Assembly: GCF_023266035.1 (NCBI RefSeq)
Contig: NZ_JAHFRY010000015.1
Location: 1 to 44,881, forward strand
Origin: Nevskia sp.
GTDB lineage: Bacteria; Pseudomonadota; Gammaproteobacteria; Nevskiales; Nevskiaceae
DNA length: 44,881 bases
Direction of reading: 5' to 3'
The notes under the pieces are model-generated. The model had not been told where the DNA came from, did no database searches, and saw only the letters and a list, made by a program, of their open reading frames with translations. Below are positions 34,854 through 44,440 of this stretch, one piece after another. Numbering within the stretch: position 1 is the stretch's first letter; each line of letters starts with the position of its first letter. The position numbers were made by a program, and so were the translations under genes.

Positions 34854-34993
34854 GCAAGCGCAGCGCGCAGGCCCTGGTCAGCAAGTTGGGCCGGAGGTGT
34901 CAGCGATGAGAGCCCGCATGGGGCGAAACCCGCAGGGGTTCAATGCGCAGCACGACAGCGTGGCCGGCCATGCTCCAGTGGCCGGGATCGCCC
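34854..34993 (+). repeat. Dispersed repeat R3, copy B
   Basis: CAAGCGCAGCGCGCAGGCC, GGGCCGGAGGTGTCAGC, GGGGCGAAACCCGCAGGGG, CACGACAGCG and GTGGCCGGGATCGCCC occur in the order seen in copy A at 33597. Confidence 0.75.
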
Positions 34994-35065
34994 TGCATCT
35001 GCGGTGAAACAGAAAAACGCCTTGGGTGACGATGCTGATCACCTTGATCAATTTGCAGGAAGGAT

Positions 35066-35101
35066 GCGACTACGAAACGCGTGCGCGTTCACCGTAGTCG
35101 C
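35066..35101 (-). terminator. Hairpin at the end of the copper operon
   Basis: GCGACTACG (35066-35074) and CGTAGTCGC (35093-35101) pair perfectly, with AACGCG/CGCGTT stacked inside. It lies 24 bases after the CusF-like stop. A terminator is likely although no U-run follows. Confidence 0.55.
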
Positions 35102-35124
35102 AGGCTCACATCGTCTGCGGCGCG

Positions 35125-35562
35125 TTATTTGACCGAGGTCACGACGTAGCCGTCACCCTCTTTCTTGAACCCGACGTGGACTTTCGCGCCCACGGCGAGT
35201 TTGTCGTACAGGGCCTTGTCCTTGACGCCAAACGCCATGGTCATCGCGGGCCACCCCAGGCTCTTGACGGGGCCATGCGCAAGGGTGACCTTGCCCTGGA
35301 CCGCGTCAAATTCCTTCACCACGGCATCGGCCTCATGGGCCGCGGACTTGGCGGTGCCTTTGGCGTCCATGCCTTTCATCATGTCCTGGCACTTCTTGGC
35401 ATCCATGTCCTTCATGTCCATGCCCTTCATCCCCTTCATGTCCATGCACTCCTGCATGCCCTTACCCTCCATCTTCATGCTGCCCATGTCGCCGGATTGG
35501 GCGAAGGTGGCAGCAGAAAACGCCAAGGCGGCGATCAGCGTTGCGGTTGAGACGAGTTTCAT
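35125..35562 (-). CDS. Periplasmic copper-binding protein, Met-rich with CusF-like domain
   Basis: The 145-residue protein has a signal peptide (AALAFSAATFAQS), a methionine-rich stretch at about 25-67 with repeated MKGM/MDMK units, and a C-terminal CusF domain. In that domain LAHGPVKSLGWPAMTMAFG keeps the histidine, the copper-capping tryptophan and both methionines of CusF. It should hold Cu(I)/Ag(I) in the periplasm and hand it to the CusCBA pump. It is the last gene of the operon and lies behind an apparent terminator, so it may be expressed at another level. Confidence 0.9.
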   Translation of the reverse strand: MKLVSTATLIAALAFSAATFAQSGDMGSMKMEGKGMQECMDMKGMKGMDMKDMDAKKCQDMMKGMDAKGTAKSAAHEADAVVKEFDAVQGKVTLAHGPVKSLGWPAMTMAFGVKDKALYDKLAVGAKVHVGFKKEGDGYVVTSVK

Positions 35563-35586
35563 GATGGATTTCCTTTTCTGAGCTTT

Positions 35587-35616
35587 AAAAATGGGGCCGG
35601 CCTTCTGGCAGGCCCC
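35587..35616 (-). terminator. Rho-independent-type terminator ahead of the CusF-like gene
   Basis: On the minus strand a GGGGCC...GGCCCC hairpin (35593-35616, one internal mismatch, four-base loop) is followed by ATTTTT. It stands after the 101-residue gene and before the CusF-like start. Confidence 0.65.
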
Positions 35617-35670
35617 GGATGGAACGCGGCCACTGGGAATGGCCAGCGTTGGAGAGTCATGGGCTGGTGC

Positions 35671-35976
35671 TCACGACCCGGGGTTCGTGCATGCCTTGAC
35701 CTGGGCCTCGTAACGCGCCTTGCGCATCCGGTTTTCTCCAGGCGTCGTTTGGGCACGCGGGCCGTGATCCAGCGGCAGCACCAGCGGGTCGGTCGGGCAG
35801 TTCACCCGCTGACCTGTGGTGCCGTCGACTCGGGTGGTACTGGCCGTTTGCGATGCTGCTGCCGCCTGTTTGGCTGCGCGTGCCTTCTCGATGGCCTGGA
35901 AGTCGGGGCCGGCCAGTGCAGGCAGAGAAGCGCCCAGCGCCAGGGCGGCGATGAGGGGGAGCAGTGATTTTTTCAT
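35671..35976 (-). CDS. Small exported protein of the copper operon (101 residues)
   Basis: The signal peptide is MKKSLLPLIAALALGASLPA with cleavage near LAG. The mature part has VDGTTGQRVNCPTDPLVLPL and ends NRMRKARYEAQVKACTNPGS, with two cysteines that could form a disulphide. I recognise no family. It is transcribed with cusCBA and most likely works in the periplasm on copper or silver. The start follows GGAAAA weakly. Confidence 0.75.
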   Translation of the reverse strand: MKKSLLPLIAALALGASLPALAGPDFQAIEKARAAKQAAAASQTASTTRVDGTTGQRVNCPTDPLVLPLDHGPRAQTTPGENRMRKARYEAQVKACTNPGS

Positions 35977-36029
35977 GATGGTTTTCCAAGGTTGGTTGAT
36001 CCAAAAAGTCCGAGAGGAGCCTCATCGGA

Positions 36030-36407
36030 TCAATCCAGCCACCGGCAGAACGCTAGGCGTACAGGCCATCGCAGTCGACCGCCTCCCGCATCAAAGAACC
36101 AGGTCGGCGCCGGCGCCACCGTCGCAAGCGCGAGCCAGGCCACCGGAGCCTGCTCTCGCGCTTCGCCTTCGCCGGTGAATGCGTGAGCCGCTGGTGCCGG
36201 TGCGATGGCACAAGCCGGGCATACCTGGCAATCGTCGGCGCTGCTGGGCAACGGGCGCGAGGCCACCATTGCCGTCATCACCGGGCCGGCGTGCTGAATC
36301 TCCTGGGCGGAAACGGCAGCGCGTGTCGCTGTGCCCAGCAGCAGCGACAGGCAAAGCACCGCCGCACCCCATGCGCGGCCGCCACCGGAGCGTTCAAGTG
36401 GCCGCAT
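36030..36407 (-). CDS. Small Cys-containing membrane or exported protein of the copper operon (125 residues)
   Basis: An N-terminal hydrophobic segment ([20 protein letters not shown]) is a signal or anchor. The mature part has [20 protein letters not shown], a C-x2-C-x2-C cluster suited to binding soft metal. The family is unknown. It overlaps the cusA 3' end by 14 bases, so it is translationally coupled. A metal-handling accessory role is inferred from position and cysteines. Confidence 0.7.
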   Translation of the reverse strand: MRPLERSGGGRAWGAAVLCLSLLLGTATRAAVSAQEIQHAGPVMTAMVASRPLPSSADDCQVCPACAIAPAPAAHAFTGEGEAREQAPVAWLALATVAPAPTWFFDAGGGRLRWPVRLAFCRWLD

Positions 36408-39400
36408 GACGACGCCTCCAGAACATCCGCCGCGATGCCTTGCGCTCGCGCGGCCGCCGCATCAACAGGTAGGCCGCGGGAATGACGAACATCGACAGCA
36501 ACGGGGCCGTGACCATCCCTCCCACCATCGGCGCGGCGATGCGCTGCATCACCTCGGAGCCGGTGCCCGTGCCCCACATGATCGGCAGCAGGCCGGCCAG
36601 GATGACGGCCACCGTCATCGCTTTGGGCCGCACGCGCAGCACGGCGCCCTCGCGAATGGCATTCAGCAGATCGGCCTCGCTGGTCGTGCCGCGGCCGACT
36701 CGCTCCTGCCAGGCGTTCTTGAGGTACAGCAGCATGATCACGCCGAATTCGGCGGACACGCCAGCCAGTGCGATGAAGCCCACCGCACCCGCGATCGACA
36801 GGTTGTAGCCCAGCAGGTACAGCAGCCAGATGCCGCCCACCAGCGCGAATGGGAGCGCAGCCATGATCAGAAGCGCTTCACCGAACGCGCCGAAGGTCAG
36901 GTACAGCAACACGAAGATGATGAGCAGCGTGAAGGGCACCACTACCTTGAGCTTGGCGGTGGCCCGCTCCAGGAACTCGAACTGTCCCGACCAGGAGATT
37001 GAGTAGCCCGGCGGCAGCTTTACCTGCTTGGCCACGGCCTGCTGCATGTCCTGCACCGCGGAGCGCAGGTCGCGGTCCCGGATGTCGACGTACACCCAGC
37101 CCGACAGGCGCGCGTTCTCGCTGCGCAGCATCGGCGGCCCGTCGGCAATGCGGATGTCGGCCACGTCGGACAGCACCAGGCGCTGGCCGCGCTCGGTCAC
37201 GACGGGCAGGGAGCGCAGTTTTTCCAGCGAATCGCGCATCTCGCGCGGGTAGCGCAGGTTGATCGGGAAGCGCTGCAGGCCTTCCACCGTCTCGCCGATG
37301 TTCTCGCCGCCCACGGCGGACGAGACCACCGACTGCACGTCGGCGATGTTCAGGCCGTAGCGGGCCGCATCGTCGCGCCGGATGTTCACATCCACATAGC
37401 GCCCACCCGTGAGCCGCTCGGCCAAAGCGCTGCTGACGCCGGGCACGTCCTTGAGCGTGCGTTCGATCTCTGCGGTGATGCGATCGATGGTTGCTAGGTC
37501 GGTGCCCGCGACCTTAACCCCCACAGGGCTCTTGATGCCCGTGGCCAGCATGTCGATGCGGTTGCGGATCGGCGGCACCCAGATGTTGGACAGGCCCGGC
37601 ACCTTGACGATGCGGTCAAGTTCCTCGACCAGCTTGTCGGTCGTCATGCCGGCGCGCCACTGGTCGCGCGGCTTGAACTGGATCGTCGTCTCGAACATCT
37701 CCAGCGGAGCGGGGTCGGTGGCGCTCTCCGCGCGGCCGGCCTTGCCGTAGACGCTCGCGACCTCCGGCACCGTCTTGATCAGGCGGTCGGTCTGCTGCAG
37801 CAGCTCTCCCGCCTTTCCTGCCGACAGTCCCGGCAGCGCCGAAGGCATGTACAGCAGGTCACCTTCGTCCAGCCGCGGCATGAACTCGCCGCCGATGTGC
37901 TGCAGCGGCCACAGGCTGGTGGCCAGCACCACGACCGCCACCACGAGCGTGAGCTTTGGGGCGCGCAGCACCCTGTCGAGCAGCGGCCGGTAGACCGCGA
38001 TCAACAGGCGATTGAGTGGATTGTTTTTCTCATCGGGGATGCGGCCACGGATCAGGTAGCCCATGAGCACCGGAATCAAGGTCACCGACAGGCCGGCCGC
38101 AGCCGCCATGGCGTAGGTCTTGGTGAACGCCAGCGGCGAGAACAGGCGTCCCTCCTGCGCTTCCAGCGTGAACACAGGCACGAAGGACAGCGTGATGATC
38201 AGCAGCGAGAAAAACAACGCCGGCCCCACCTCCGCCGCCGAGTCACCGATGACCCGCCACCGGGCCGGCCCTTCGAGCACCTCGCCGGGGTGCTCATGGC
38301 TCCAGTGCTCCAGATGCTTGTGGGCGTTCTCGATCATCACCACCGCCGCGTCGACCATCGCACCGATGGCGATCGCGATACCCCCCAGCGACATGATGTT
38401 GGCGTTGACGCCCTGGTAGTGCATCACGATGAACGCCGCCAGGATGCCCAGGGGCAGAGAGATGATCGCGACCAGCGCCGAGCGCAGGTGGAACAGGAAG
38501 ATGAAGCAGACCACCGCGACGACGATGAACTCCTCGATCAGCTTGTGCGTGAGGTTGTCGACCGCGCGTTCGATCAGCCCGGAGCGGTCGTACACCGGCA
38601 CGATCTCCACGCCCCGCGGCAAGCTGGACGCCAGGCCCTTGAGCTTGTCCTTGACCGCGGCAATGGTCTGCAGCGCGTTCTTGCCTGAGCGCATGACGAT
38701 CACGCCGCCGACGGCTTCGCCCTCGCCATTGAGTTCGCCGATACCGCGGCGCATCTCCGGACCGATCTGCACCCGGGCCACGTCGCCCAGGCGCACTGAT
38801 ACGCCGGCGGCTGTCGTCATCAGCGGCACCTTCCTAAAATCCTCAAGACTCCCCAGGTAGCCCGAGGCGCGCACCATGTATTCGGCCTCGCCGAGTTCGA
38901 GCACCGAGCCGCCGGTCTCCTGGTTCGCGCGCTGGATCGCCTCCACGACCTTGGTGTGCGGGATGCCGTAGGCCGCGAGCTTGTCCGGATCAAGCACGAT
39001 CTGGTACTGGCGCACCATGCCGCCTACCGAGGCAACCTCGGCCACGTCGGGCACGGTCTTGAGCTCGTACTTGAGGAACCAGTCCTGCAGGGCGCGCAGT
39101 TGCGAGATGTCCATCTTGCCGCTGCGGTCGACCAGTGCGTACTCGTAGATCCAGCCCACGCCGGAAGCGTCCGGACCGAGCGAGGCCTTAGCCTGGGCCG
39201 GCAACCTCGACTGCACCTGGTTGAGGTATTCGAGGACGCGGGAGCGCGCCCAATATTGGTCGGTCCCGTCCTCGAACAGCACGTAGACGAAGGAGTCGCC
39301 AAAGAACGAGTAGCCGCGCACCGCCTTTGCGCCCGGCACCGAGAGCATCGTCGTCGTCAACGGGTACGTGACCTGGTTCTCGACGATGCGCGGCGCCTGG

Positions 39401-39564
39401 CCCGGATAGGTGGTGCGGATGATGACCTGCACGTCCGACAGGTCGGGCAGCGCGTCCAGCGGCGTTCGCTGTACCGCATAGATGCCCCAGGCGCTGAGTG
39501 CCAAGGTGGCCAGCAGCACGAGGAAGCGGTTGGCGATGGACCAGCGGATCAGCTTGGCGATCAT
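36394..39564 (-). CDS. cusA: CusA, heavy-metal RND efflux pump (Cu/Ag)
   Basis: The 1056-residue inner-membrane RND protein starts [40 protein letters not shown] in helix four carries the proton-relay aspartate. The methionines used for Cu(I)/Ag(I) relay in CusA are found in [32 protein letters not shown] and [17 protein letters not shown], which argues for monovalent rather than zinc/cobalt (CzcA) export. Length equals the family. The start overlaps the cusB stop (ATGA). It works with CusB and CusC as a trans-envelope pump. Confidence 0.96.
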   Translation of the reverse strand: MIAKLIRWSIANRFLVLLATLALSAWGIYAVQRTPLDALPDLSDVQVIIRTTYPGQAPRIVENQVTYPLTTTMLSVPGAKAVRGYSFFGDSFVYVLFEDGTDQYWARSRVLEYLNQVQSRLPAQAKASLGPDASGVGWIYEYALVDRSGKMDISQLRALQDWFLKYELKTVPDVAEVASVGGMVRQYQIVLDPDKLAAYGIPHTKVVEAIQRANQETGGSVLELGEAEYMVRASGYLGSLEDFRKVPLMTTAAGVSVRLGDVARVQIGPEMRRGIGELNGEGEAVGGVIVMRSGKNALQTIAAVKDKLKGLASSLPRGVEIVPVYDRSGLIERAVDNLTHKLIEEFIVVAVVCFIFLFHLRSALVAIISLPLGILAAFIVMHYQGVNANIMSLGGIAIAIGAMVDAAVVMIENAHKHLEHWSHEHPGEVLEGPARWRVIGDSAAEVGPALFFSLLIITLSFVPVFTLEAQEGRLFSPLAFTKTYAMAAAAGLSVTLIPVLMGYLIRGRIPDEKNNPLNRLLIAVYRPLLDRVLRAPKLTLVVAVVVLATSLWPLQHIGGEFMPRLDEGDLLYMPSALPGLSAGKAGELLQQTDRLIKTVPEVASVYGKAGRAESATDPAPLEMFETTIQFKPRDQWRAGMTTDKLVEELDRIVKVPGLSNIWVPPIRNRIDMLATGIKSPVGVKVAGTDLATIDRITAEIERTLKDVPGVSSALAERLTGGRYVDVNIRRDDAARYGLNIADVQSVVSSAVGGENIGETVEGLQRFPINLRYPREMRDSLEKLRSLPVVTERGQRLVLSDVADIRIADGPPMLRSENARLSGWVYVDIRDRDLRSAVQDMQQAVAKQVKLPPGYSISWSGQFEFLERATAKLKVVVPFTLLIIFVLLYLTFGAFGEALLIMAALPFALVGGIWLLYLLGYNLSIAGAVGFIALAGVSAEFGVIMLLYLKNAWQERVGRGTTSEADLLNAIREGAVLRVRPKAMTVAVILAGLLPIMWGTGTGSEVMQRIAAPMVGGMVTAPLLSMFVIPAAYLLMRRPRERKASRRMFWRRRHAAT

Positions 39565-41198
39565 GGCTTGCCTCCGGCCGCCATCGGCGTGACGTGCGTG
39601 AGCTGCGGCAGGTCGTCCGCGCCCATGAAGAACTCGAAGCGCACGCGATCACCGACCTGCACGTTGCGCGCCGCGCCGTCGGGCGGCAGTTTGAAGTCCA
39701 TCGTCATCGGGCCCCACTTCATTGTGGGAATGGCGCCGTGCGACAGGGTCAACGCGTCCTTGCCGACGCTGACGACCTTGGCCTCACCGACATGCCGTGG
39801 CGCGCTGGCGGCCACCGGGGCCGAAGGCGAAGCTGGGGCAACCACGGCCGGCTCGCTGTTCAAGCGGGCCTCGACACCCTTGAGGCTGGCCTCCGAGTCG
39901 ATCAGGAACTGCGAGGACACGACGACGCGCTGCCCCGCCGACAGGCCGCGCTTGATCTCGGTCTGGCCACTGTTCTCCAGGCCCGCCTCGACATCGACCG
40001 GACGGAAGCGCCCGTTGTCTTCGGCCACGATCACCACCGTGCGTTTGCCGGTCTGGATCACCGCCTCGGTGGGCACGAGCAGCGTCTTGTCGGGCCGCAT
40101 GTCCACGAAGTTCATCGTGACGAACATCCCCGGTACCAGCCGGCTGCCAGGATTGGCGAGCTCCAGGCGAGCCTTCAGTGTGCGCGTGCTCGGATTCACC
40201 TCGGGCAGGATCGCCTGCACCTTGCCATCGAAGCTGCTGCCGGGCGCGGCCGGGCTACGGGCCTGCACCTTGGCGCCCGGGCGCAGCAGCGCGGCCTGGC
40301 TCTCGGGCACCTCGGCGTTGGCCCACACGGTGGACAAGCCGTTGATGCGGAACAGCGTCGCGCCCGGCATCACCGTCATGCCTTCACGCGCCAGCAATTC
40401 GACCACCACGCCGCCGATGGGCGCGCTCAGCGTGATGCGTGGCTGGGTCTTGCCGCTGCGCTCGACCAGCGCGATCTGGGCATCGTCCATGCCGACCTGG
40501 CGCATGCGCTGGCGCGCACCGTCGACCAGCCCACCCAGGTCCGTGCCTTTCATGCGCCGTACTGACAGGAACTCTTCCTGCGCAGCAACCCAGTCCGGGA
40601 CATAGAGGCTGACCAGCGGTTGCCCCTTGGCGACCGGGTCCAGCGTGGCACGCACGTACAGGTGCTCGACGTACCCGGTGGCACGCGCTTGCACGATCGC
40701 CTGGTCACGCTCGTTGAAGGCGATGCTGCCCACCGCCGACACCTGCGGCGACAGCGTGCCTTCGGTCACTTCGGCGGTGCGAACGCCGAGGTTCTGCTGG
40801 ATGCGCGAGCTGACAGTGACGTTTCCCTTATCTGCATCCCCGTCGGCATAGACCGGCGACATCATCATGTCCATGAAGGGTGACTTGCCCGGCTTGTCGA
40901 ACTTGTTCGCCGGTACCATGGGATCGTTGTAGTACAGGATCTTCTTGCCATTGGCGGGATCGACGTCGCCGGCCTTGAGGCCGGCCGCGATATGCCGCCG
41001 CGTGGCGTCCTCGCCCGACTCATTGGCAGGCGCAGCAACAGCGGGAGTCGCCGCTTGCGGCGATGCCATGCCACTGGGATTCGAAGGCGTGGCCGGCATG
41101 TCGGCTCCGTGGCGCATGCCGAGGGTGTAGAGGCCGTAGCCGGCGGCGCCCAGCACGCCGGCGGCGACGAGGGCCATCACGAGGTTTTTGGTTTTCAT
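39561..41198 (-). CDS. cusB: CusB, periplasmic adaptor with fused CusF-like domain
   Basis: The 545-residue protein has a membrane anchor ([20 protein letters not shown]), then the N-terminal metal site [12 protein letters not shown] and [16 protein letters not shown] whose methionines match those of CusB, then a standard adaptor core. After about residue 460 comes an extra domain with [20 protein letters not shown], the H, W, M, M set of CusF. So the chaperone is fused to the adaptor. It links CusA to CusC. The ATG at 41198 is chosen; an upstream extension to 41279 lacks family support. Confidence 0.95.
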   Translation of the reverse strand: MKTKNLVMALVAAGVLGAAGYGLYTLGMRHGADMPATPSNPSGMASPQAATPAVAAPANESGEDATRRHIAAGLKAGDVDPANGKKILYYNDPMVPANKFDKPGKSPFMDMMMSPVYADGDADKGNVTVSSRIQQNLGVRTAEVTEGTLSPQVSAVGSIAFNERDQAIVQARATGYVEHLYVRATLDPVAKGQPLVSLYVPDWVAAQEEFLSVRRMKGTDLGGLVDGARQRMRQVGMDDAQIALVERSGKTQPRITLSAPIGGVVVELLAREGMTVMPGATLFRINGLSTVWANAEVPESQAALLRPGAKVQARSPAAPGSSFDGKVQAILPEVNPSTRTLKARLELANPGSRLVPGMFVTMNFVDMRPDKTLLVPTEAVIQTGKRTVVIVAEDNGRFRPVDVEAGLENSGQTEIKRGLSAGQRVVVSSQFLIDSEASLKGVEARLNSEPAVVAPASPSAPVAASAPRHVGEAKVVSVGKDALTLSHGAIPTMKWGPMTMDFKLPPDGAARNVQVGDRVRFEFFMGADDLPQLTHVTPMAAGGKP

Positions 41199-41218
41199 GG
41201 GAGGTCTCTCGGTTGTGC

Positions 41219-42532
41219 TCAGGGGCGGGGTGCGGCCGTGTCGTGACCAGCCGGCACCAGGTAGTTCAGTTGTGCCCACAGGCGCGCCGCGCCCATTTCC
41301 AGGCGCAAGCGTTCGACGCGCGTGTCAATCTCGGCGCGGCGTGCCTCTAGCACCGCGGTCAAGGTGCCCGCGTTGCCGCGGTAGGCGGCGATCGAGGCGC
41401 GCGTGCGCTCGGTGGCCAGTGGCAGCAGCGAGCTGTCGTAGCGCGCCAGGCGCTCTCGGTCGCTGCGCCATTCCTGCAGCATCGCCAGTGCCTCGGCCAC
41501 ATGGGCGCGCGTGGCTTCCTCGCGCTCGGCGCGCTTTTGCTCGACACTGGCGAGCTTGGCGGCCAGCTCGCGGTCCTGGCGGTTTTTCTGGTCCCACTGC
41601 AGCGGGATCGAAACATTGAGCGAGACCATGTTCGAGTAGGCCGGGCCGCGCTGGCTGTACATCAGCTCGACGCTCACATCGGTCTTCTTGTTGGCTTGCG
41701 CGATGTCGGCTTCGGCCTGCGCGACCTCTTCCTGCTTTTGCATCACGGCGATTTCAGGGTGGTGGGCCAACTGGGCTTCCAAATCCTGCGGGCTCAGGCG
41801 AACCGTATCCAATGCCGGAACCGAGCCCAGGGGATCGCTTGCGACGGAGCCAATCCAGCGCGCCAGTTGCGTGCGGGCCGTGGCGACCTGGCGCTCGGCC
41901 TGCTCGATGCGGTCGTCGATCTGGGCGACCGCCGAACGGGCGGCGAACACATCGGCTTGCGTGCCGCGCCCGCCCCGGTAGGCGGCATCAGCGGCGTCGA
42001 TCTGCAGGCGCGCTTCGTCGCGCTGGGTCACCAGCATGTCGCGCACACGCTCCTGGAAGAGACGGTCCAGCCAGGCCAAGGCGGTGTCGCGCTGCAGGTT
42101 GGCGAGCGCCAGGCTGCGCCCGGCCTCGGCGACTTCGGCCTCGCGCTCGTAGCGCCCGGCACGGGCCTTGAGTTTGTCTTCGCGTGTGAACTCCTGCATC
42201 ACGCCGATGGAGCGCATGGTCATGAAGTCGCGCGTCGGGCTGAACCGATCCGCGCCGTTGACGGGCAGGTTGTTGATGCCGAGCTTGAGGGTGGGGTCTG
42301 GCCGCTGTCCGGCGGCGACCGCCATGTCCCGTGCGGCCGATGCCGTCGCATCCTGGGCCACGAGCGCGCGAGAACGGGTTTGTGCCAGGCGCAGCGCCTG
42401 ATCCAGCGTCAGGCCGTCGGCGGCATGGGCTGCACCGGCGCCCATGGCGAATGCCGCAACGATGCCGGCAGCAAGCCTGCGCCATGGCACAGCGCCGCCC
42501 GGCGTGCGGAAAGAAAAAGAGTCGATGAACAT
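41219..42532 (-). CDS. cusC: CusC, outer-membrane efflux protein
   Basis: The 437-residue TolC-type protein has a signal peptide (AAGIVAAFAMGAGAAHA), then LTLDQALRLAQTRSRALVAQ and long alpha-helical stretches (ATARTQLARWIGSV, KRAEREEATRAHVAEALAML). No lipobox cysteine follows the signal, unlike E. coli CusC. It forms the outer channel of the pump. It ends 20 bases before the cusB start. A GCCGGC/GCCGGC hairpin lies at 42633-42648, between the preceding gene and this one. Confidence 0.93.
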   Translation of the reverse strand: MFIDSFSFRTPGGAVPWRRLAAGIVAAFAMGAGAAHAADGLTLDQALRLAQTRSRALVAQDATASAARDMAVAAGQRPDPTLKLGINNLPVNGADRFSPTRDFMTMRSIGVMQEFTREDKLKARAGRYEREAEVAEAGRSLALANLQRDTALAWLDRLFQERVRDMLVTQRDEARLQIDAADAAYRGGRGTQADVFAARSAVAQIDDRIEQAERQVATARTQLARWIGSVASDPLGSVPALDTVRLSPQDLEAQLAHHPEIAVMQKQEEVAQAEADIAQANKKTDVSVELMYSQRGPAYSNMVSLNVSIPLQWDQKNRQDRELAAKLASVEQKRAEREEATRAHVAEALAMLQEWRSDRERLARYDSSLLPLATERTRASIAAYRGNAGTLTAVLEARRAEIDTRVERLRLEMGAARLWAQLNYLVPAGHDTAAPRP

Positions 42533-42666
42533 GGGATCTCCAGTTGACGAATGCCATCAGGTCGAATGGAGCTTGGCGGGGGCGAGCGGAAACTCGCGGA
42601 CACGCGCAAGCGCGACCGATCGGTCTGGTTCAGCCGGCTCAGGCCGGCCGCACCAGCGTCAGGAGA

Positions 42667-43140
42667 TCAAATGCGAAAACAGCAGTGCAGGATGGCGTGC
42701 GGCGGAGACGCCGCGACGCGCCGGAATATCACGTCGGCCGAAGGCCAGCCATGCCCGAGAGGCTCGGGTTGCACCGGAAGGGTGTAGAGGGTCGTCAGCA
42801 GCGCCGCGGGTACGGTCGGGGCCGACGCATGGTCGGCGCTTTGCTGGCCGAAACGGCAGTGCTCTACGCACAAGTTGGCGGCGTTGTCGTCGATTTGGTC
42901 GCAGCTCGCCATGGCGGCCATGTCTGACGTTGCGACCATGTCGGGCGACACGGCCATCGCAGCACCGGCCTCATCACCGGGCATCGCCGCGGCCGACGCA
43001 TTCAGGGCCATCGTCGGAAGCGACTGCGGCATGCCCGACAGTGCGGGGCAGGCGTAGGCAGCGATGGCCAACTGGCCGAAGACCAGCACACCGAGCATCA
43101 GCCGGCAGACGAATCGCCTGAACATGCGCGTCATCGTCAT
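42667..43140 (-). CDS. Unrecognised exported Met/His/Cys-rich protein of the copper operon (157 residues)
   Basis: After a signal peptide (LMLGVLVFGQLAIAAYACPA) the protein is rich in methionine (GMPQSLPTMALNASAAAMPG, DMVATSDMAAMASCDQ) and has CVEHCRFGQQSADHAS with cysteines and histidines, ending HAILHCCFRI. Such composition fits periplasmic Cu(I)/Ag(I) binding. No named family is recognised. Its start overlaps the MerR gene stop (ATGA), and cusC follows, so it is part of the operon. Confidence 0.75.
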   Translation of the reverse strand: MTMTRMFRRFVCRLMLGVLVFGQLAIAAYACPALSGMPQSLPTMALNASAAAMPGDEAGAAMAVSPDMVATSDMAAMASCDQIDDNAANLCVEHCRFGQQSADHASAPTVPAALLTTLYTLPVQPEPLGHGWPSADVIFRRVAASPPHAILHCCFRI

Positions 43141-43658
43141 GCGGCCACCCCATCAGTGCGGTGATAGGCTTCAGCGCCCGGCCGCACGGATCTGCGTCGG
43201 CCGGCAACGCTTGCCTGCGCAACGAGGCTCGGATCGGCGATGGCCGGATCTAAGTCCTGCTCCCCGGTCAGCGCGGCGATGATCGAACAGGCCGAACCTT
43301 CTGGCGCTTTGGCGCAGCAATCGGCCAGATTTTCCAGCGCCGAGGCCATCGACTGCAGGTCGGCCACGCGCTCCCGGATCTCCGCGATGCGTTCGCGGGT
43401 GATTTCCCGCACGCGCAGCCGATCACGCTTGGTACTCAAGGACATCAGTTCGGCGATGTCCTCCAGCGAGTACCCCAATGCCTGAGCCCGCTTGATGAAG
43501 CGCAGACGACGGACATCGTCCTCCGAATACTGCCGGAAGCCGCCGTCCACGCGATCCGGCGCAGCCAGCAATCCACCGCGCTGGTAATAGCGCACCGCCT
43601 CCACGCCAACGCCTGCCGCGTCGGCGAGTTTGCGTATGGTGAATGCATGGGTCGGCAT
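43137..43658 (-). CDS. MerR-family metal regulator heading the cus operon
   Basis: The 173-residue protein has the MerR winged helix (TIRKLADAAGVGVEAVRYYQ, RQYSEDDVRRLRFIKRAQAL), a dimerising helix, then LENLADCCAKAPEGSACSII. C114/C115 and C124 resemble the C117-C126 pair of mercury MerR, but the third MerR ligand near position 82 is absent (LRVRE). Copper regulators of the CueR type use two cysteines in a similar loop, so copper or silver sensing is more likely given the genes it precedes. The C-terminal 30 residues are extra. Confidence 0.85.
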   Translation of the reverse strand: MPTHAFTIRKLADAAGVGVEAVRYYQRGGLLAAPDRVDGGFRQYSEDDVRRLRFIKRAQALGYSLEDIAELMSLSTKRDRLRVREITRERIAEIRERVADLQSMASALENLADCCAKAPEGSACSIIAALTGEQDLDPAIADPSLVAQASVAGRRRSVRPGAEAYHRTDGVAA

Positions 43659-43821
43659 GGGGAAAAGAATGGCTCAGGCGATCGAACGACGAAAAGACTC
43701 TATGTCTGTTGTTTGGTACGTAGTTTAGGCGGTCTTGCCGGCGCATGTCAACACAGCCTTCGCCTGCTGCCAGTGCTTGCGCACAGGCGTCTTGCCCTGC
43801 GCCATCGATAGATCTGTTTGA
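43659..43821. other. Short gap between the two MerR-type regulators
   Basis: No gene is seen. It must hold the promoter of the cus operon on the minus strand. An A+T-richer patch with CTACGTAC is at about 43715-43725, but no convincing -35/-10 pair could be assigned. Confidence 0.4.
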
Positions 43822-44229
43822 CTACGCTTCCCGCTGCGCTGCAGAGACCAGCTCGCCAAGGATGCCGCACTCTTTCGCTTGATGTCCTGCGGAGCAGCGG
43901 GCGCGCAGCGTCGTCAGTTGCCTTTCCAGTGCTTTCAAGCTGGTCAGGCGGGCACGCACCCTCGCAATCTGCTCGTCGACCAGCCGGTTGATGTCCGCGC
44001 AATCCTCATCCGGACGGGATGTGAAGTTCAGGAGCCGCCTGACATCGGCCAGAGGAATGTCCAAGGCCCGGCAGTGGCGGACAAAGGACAGTCCATCGAT
44101 GTGTTCCGTCCCGTATACCCGGTATCCATTGGTCTGCCGAGCTGGCGGCGGCAACACCCCCGTCCTCTCGTAGAACCGGATCGTGTCGGTGTCCACGCCG
44201 GTGGCGTGGCTCAACTCGCCAATTTTCAT
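43822..44229 (-). CDS. cadR: CadR/PbrR-type Cd(II)/Pb(II)-responsive regulator
   Basis: The 135-residue MerR protein starts MKIGELSHATGVDTDTIRFY and has C77 in DEDCADINRLVDEQIARVRA, C112 in LRARCSAG and C121 in KECGILGEL, the cysteine layout of CadR/PbrR sensors. The ATG at 44229 begins the family N-terminus; an extension to 44262 is not needed. It diverges from the P-type ATPase gene and should activate it by untwisting the promoter at 44272-44302 when metal binds. Confidence 0.92.
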   Translation of the reverse strand: MKIGELSHATGVDTDTIRFYERTGVLPPPARQTNGYRVYGTEHIDGLSFVRHCRALDIPLADVRRLLNFTSRPDEDCADINRLVDEQIARVRARLTSLKALERQLTTLRARCSAGHQAKECGILGELVSAAQREA

Positions 44230-44271
44230 CGCAGAACACTCACATGTTGTCAGGACATGCATCGTAGCCGC

Positions 44272-44302
44272 TTGACCTTGGAGCTACTCCAAGGTGTGAA
44301 AT
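44272..44302 (+). promoter_or_regulatory. MerR-type promoter of the cadA gene
   Basis: TTGACC (-35, 44272-44277) and TGAAAT (-10, 44297-44302) are 19 bp apart, the long spacer typical of MerR-controlled promoters. ACCTTGGAG (44275-44283) and CTCCAAGGT (44287-44295) form a perfect dyad inside the spacer. Confidence 0.85.
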
Positions 44303-44440
44303 AGCCCTTGTAAATGAAAGCACAAGGGGAACGGCACCTGTCGCAACGCTGTCGGCGTCTGCGCTTTGGCTCTCCTGCGCGGAGACTGGCAAAGCTGGCC
44401 CGTCTCACCACCTGACTCTTGAAGAAGAACGGATCGATCC

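Noticed and set aside
43137-43658. Mercury resistance operon led by MerR
   Set aside because: No merT, merP or merA genes follow; a Cus copper/silver pump does, and one MerR ligand cysteine is absent.
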